Shown piece by piece: positions 6,101 to 7,507 of a stretch of DNA of 7,507 nt (its first letter is position 1; every line of letters begins with the position of its first letter). The stretch covers positions 1-7,507 of the forward strand of contig CANDJX010000079.1 of assembly GCA_947385185.1 (NCBI GenBank). The letters run 5' to 3'. The notes under the pieces were generated by a model. It searched no databases, was not told where the DNA came from, and worked only from the letters and a program-made list of their open reading frames with translations. The DNA comes from an uncultured Clostridia bacterium. Its GTDB lineage: Bacteria > Bacillota > Clostridia > Christensenellales > Pumilibacteraceae. The position numbers and the translations under genes are program-made.

Positions 6101-7201
6101 TCCGGGTACGTTTTCCGCAACAAATGGCTGTATAATTCCGATACCGAATCCGTTTCTCTCGATAAGAAATATAAAAATTATTACGTAAACGACGCGACGG
6201 GCGAAAAGAAATGCGATCCCGCAGTCGATTGTTCCGAATACAGAGCGGGCGTGGATATTTCGTACAGAGAGTTCAATAAAGATTACGGAAAAGCGTTTAA
6301 GCGGCTTGAAGCAAAAACAGGCTATAGCGGCAATAACGATAGCGACGCGGGCGAATTGCAAGCCGGCGACGTCGCTTTGATATTGAACTGCATAAAAGAC
6401 GATATGTCCGAGTGGAGAGCCGAATATGCGGACAATGACGAAATCGGAATAGATAAAGTTTATCTTCGCAACAGAAAAAGCTCGGAAAAAGAACTGACCG
6501 TCAAAGGTTTCTATACCACCGACGTCGTCGGTTCTGACTCGGGATGTATCATAATTTCGTCCTCGTTCGCTTCTTCGTTCGCGGTACTCCCGGACGACTA
6601 TGAATACGATTGGGAACAGGAGGAAATAAAAAACTACGTCGCTCCCGAAAATCTGAAATACAATTATATTATCGCAAGATCGGATAAACTTGCCGACGAC
6701 GTGTATTTCATGCTCGAAGACAAAGATAACTTCGTGTACTACAGAATGCGCGGAAATTCCGTATATTCGGACGCGCAGACGGCAATCGATATGATAGAAA
6801 CGATGTCTATCATATTCCTTATCGTCGGTCTTGTAATGGCAGCGCTTTCCGCGCTTTTGCTCTTCAATTTCATTTCCACTTCGATTTCGGCAAAGAGCAA
6901 AGAGATCGGCGTGCTCCGCGCCGTCGGAGCGAGAGGAACGGACGTGTTCAAGATCTTCTTTGCCGAAGCGTTCATTATCGCGCTTATTTGCTTCGTCATT
7001 TCCGCGATTGCCGGCGGCGTGATCTGCTTTATGCTTAACGGCGTGTTCGCGGGCGCGATAAATCTTTCTGTCATGAATTACGGTCCGCTTCAGATCCTGC
7101 TCATACTCGGCATATCCGTTGTCGTTGCGCTTGTCGCGACGATATTGCCCGTATTCTTCGCGGCGAAGAAACCGCCTGTAGAGTCAATCCGCGCTCTGTA
7201 A
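3197..7201 (+). CDS. MacB-type ABC transporter, ATPase-FtsX permease fusion with a giant extracellular domain
   Basis: A 1334-residue half-transporter, expected to act as a dimer in the cytoplasmic membrane. The ATPase (1-220) is complete: Walker A GRSGSGKST (39-47), Q-loop Q91, signature LSGGQ (141-145), Walker B IIMADEP (D165, E166), D-loop ALDS (170-173), H-loop H197. A linker (about 221-338) precedes TM1 (about 341-363). TM2 (about 1203-1228), TM3 (about 1252-1280) and TM4 (about 1296-1321) close the protein, with the FtsX hallmark KEIGVLRAVGA at 1235-1245. The order ATPase-TM1-outer domain-TM2-3-4 is that of MacB, a mechanotransmission exporter family rather than a channel-type importer. 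The outer domain (about 367-1198) is several times larger than MacB's roughly 200 residues. Segments near 485-560 (NEIAVSKYVYEQF, IGKELNIF, LKIVGIYD) and 1055-1170 (AGDVALIL, ELTVKGFYTT) look like its two usual parts, separated by Tyr/Asn/Asp-rich repeats. No MacA-like partner or TolC is present. It has its own promoter and stands alone. The family is sure; the cargo (peptide, lipid or antimicrobial) is unknown. Confidence 0.93.
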   Translation: MLSVKNLVKVYKTKGGTEVRALDGVTVDFPEKGMVFLLGRSGSGKSTLLNVAGGLDKPDSGEVIVKGKSSKDFSGSDFDSYRNTFVGFVFQEYNILNEFNIEQNIALALQLQGKKNDKAAVNAILKQVDLDGMGKRKPNTLSGGQKQRVAIARALIKEPEIIMADEPTGALDSNTGKQVLDTLKKLSDTKLVIIVSHDREFAEQYGDRVIELKDGKILSDSSKAYAAPTSVSANVNAIGGDTVRVKDWSKLTQEEFNSIYTMLKGKGGEVIITSSESDMPAVKRACKITDDGSREYFKDTTPESVEIKSYDGSKTKFIKSRLPIGHAVKMGASGLKTKPIRLLFTILLSIISFTMFGVLSTMMMYDSVYSISEALRDTGYTTAVLQKSYDVTRNSYRVYRDGRKELDYSYDTYSTDRISEEELAAMNNNGNGIRFAGVYSADSSYSYENYLGNNQQSNSDNDTYTNFPSSEFSGFSDCGESFMTGNGFEKLAGKYPTEANEIAVSKYVYEQFKAKGYRAASGTVRIANYDDLIGKELNIFANYDYGSQSGNALKIVGIYDVGDFTKYNSVLRDDLDQNSKENEAVIAECNDELRYGMQSIAFVSDKFYDKYKSKFGSGQDKHIESKYMHGVRVSMAKNDRYNEPIDDYETSSYFSENTVRQNASVFTVYSTDGSIVNNANFSVGENEAYISLSYLYNIASILGHSSRQFDVFYDADGNTVYNARDGWTESEDNGFWTNYAGDVKFEETPGYGFVNGSESMYVHKNGTTAAYYEISNNMYDHRECFKTSESGEPMATVYPDDAHILVPGEGEYYEDGDGNYWLYDDKGDNSYQQRNGSYYVPRENPENKVYISIANDFYLSAGSYFVNNNDPTEIVSNRFENWRSVDGYYVDAAGNMSSLAKKGYSTMNHFYVNKETMDLSLEEKTGYEYCNSYYVDDAGNVSFDPVTDGRELRGLFINADGKLSLTKKSGYVFRNKWLYNSDTESVSLDKKYKNYYVNDATGEKKCDPAVDCSEYRAGVDISYREFNKDYGKAFKRLEAKTGYSGNNDSDAGELQAGDVALILNCIKDDMSEWRAEYADNDEIGIDKVYLRNRKSSEKELTVKGFYTTDVVGSDSGCIIISSSFASSFAVLPDDYEYDWEQEEIKNYVAPENLKYNYIIARSDKLADDVYFMLEDKDNFVYYRMRGNSVYSDAQTAIDMIETMSIIFLIVGLVMAALSALLLFNFISTSISAKSKEIGVLRAVGARGTDVFKIFFAEAFIIALICFVISAIAGGVICFMLNGVFAGAINLSVMNYGPLQILLILGISVVVALVATILPVFFAAKKPPVESIRAL
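5855..6244 (+). repeat. Degenerate repeats of about 22 residues in the ABC extracellular domain
   Basis: Units begin at residues 887, 909, 932, 954, 976 and 995 (nt 5855, 5921, 5990, 6056, 6122, 6179). The shared pattern is an aromatic pair with V and D/N (YYVD, FYVN, YYVD, LFIN, WLYN, YYVN), then often G plus a small hydrophobic and S, then usually K.GY and a closing N. A related unit at residues 734-755 (nt 5396-5461) aligns without gaps to 887-908, and weaker ones occur near 710 and 759. The pattern suggests short beta-hairpins in a solenoid or stalk; that fold is inferred. DNA identity between units is low, so the array is old. Confidence 0.7.
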
Positions 7202-7203
7202 GA

Positions 7204-7339
7204 TGCGCGGCTTGTTGCGCGGCTTATAAGCTACGCGAGAGTTCGTTAAACGTCTTGAGCGCTCGGTTACGTAGGGTTTACTACGTGCCCTCGCGCTCTG
7301 CAACGTTTGCCTGCTCTCGCTTGCTTCTAAGCCGCGCAA
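7204..7339. repeat. Long segmented palindrome (about 125 nt) after the ABC gene
   Basis: Bases 7215-7274 and 7281-7339 are imperfect reverse complements around a 6-nt loop (7275-7280). The outer 19 bases match at 17 positions. Further inward, four blocks match exactly: GCGAGAG, AAACGT, GAGCGC and ACGTAG, separated by internal loops. About 42 base pairs in all. TGCGCGGCTT is also duplicated directly at 7204-7213 and 7216-7225. No T tract follows, so it is not a standard terminator, though it could stop or stabilise the transcript. It could be a dispersed palindromic or MITE-like element, or a structured RNA. No open frame or clear target-site duplication was seen. Confidence 0.8.
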
Positions 7340-7380
7340 ATCACTCATCGTCGCTTGCAAAAATTTTCAGTTTCTTTCTC

Positions 7381-7507
7381 TGTCATTTCGACCAAGCGGC
7401 GAAAGCGTACCATCCATGTCATTTCGACCAAGCGGCGAAAGCGTACCATCCATGTCATTTCGACCAAGCGGCGAAAGCGTACCATCCATGTCATTTCGAC
7501 CAAGCGG
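7381..7507. repeat. 36-bp perfect tandem repeat array, truncated by the window edge
   Basis: Units at 7381-7416, 7417-7452 and 7453-7488 are identical, and a fourth is cut at 19 bases (7489-7507). The unit starts TGTCATTTCGACCAAGCGG and ends GTACCATCCA. There are no spacers between copies. Each unit can form a small TTTCG/CGAAA hairpin. The TGTCATTTCGACC start resembles a class of short intergenic repeats I know from many Clostridia drafts. Between the palindrome and this array (7340-7380) there is only an AT-rich stretch with no recognisable feature. Confidence 0.95.

Noticed and set aside
7381..7507. CRISPR array (36-bp repeat unit)
   Set aside because: The copies abut with no spacers, and no cas gene is present. 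It is a simple tandem repeat.
7369..7507. Minus-strand open frame through the 36-bp repeats (PLGRNDMDGTLS units)
   Set aside because: The unit is a multiple of three and five of its six frames are open, so openness carries no weight. The frame stops just outside the array and has no family match.

Overview
The window most likely comes from an uncultured Gram-positive gut bacterium of the Bacillota, probably class Clostridia. This rests on AAGGAG-type ribosome binding sites, a lipoprotein signal peptide, HTHTY...CSVCGY repeats like those I know from surface proteins of gut Clostridia, and a permuted GH3 enzyme of the Ruminococcus/Butyrivibrio kind. I cannot place it at genus level. The first 47 bases are not genomic: they match the end of an Illumina P5/i5/Read 1 adapter with one mismatch, so native sequence starts at base 48. 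The last 127 bases are a 36-bp tandem array cut off by the window edge. Together these suggest a metagenomic or draft contig, possibly ending where assembly failed.

All three real genes are on the + strand. (1) Bases 50-1732 are the 3' part of a GH3 glycoside hydrolase in circularly permuted order. The Fn3-like domain comes first, the (beta/alpha)8 catalytic domain follows, and a C-terminal membrane helix ends the protein. The GH3_C domain that should precede it is missing from the contig. (2) Bases 1766-2965, 33 bp downstream, encode a lipoprotein with three Cys/His-rich repeats and a C-terminal CBM6/CBM35-like module. The two genes look co-transcribed and end at a strong intrinsic terminator at 2989-3019. 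A reasonable inference is a surface pair in which the lipoprotein binds glycan and the anchored GH3 trims it.

(3) Bases 3197-7201 form a separate unit: a 1334-residue MacB-type ABC protein with an N-terminal ATPase and a four-helix FtsX-type permease. Its extracellular domain is about 830 residues and contains degenerate repeats of about 22 residues. Its promoter has a perfect TTGACA box, a run of eight G in the 17-bp spacer, and two identical abutting 11-bp direct repeats just upstream of the -35. This suggests activator control, and possibly spacer-length variation by slippage.

The 3' intergenic region (7202-7507) holds no gene. It contains a 125-nt segmented palindrome that could fold into one long hairpin, and then three full and one partial copies of the 36-bp repeat. 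The most unusual features are the repeat-filled ABC extracellular domain, the promoter of that gene and the palindrome. No known defence system, integrase, transposase, CRISPR array, tRNA or rRNA was seen.
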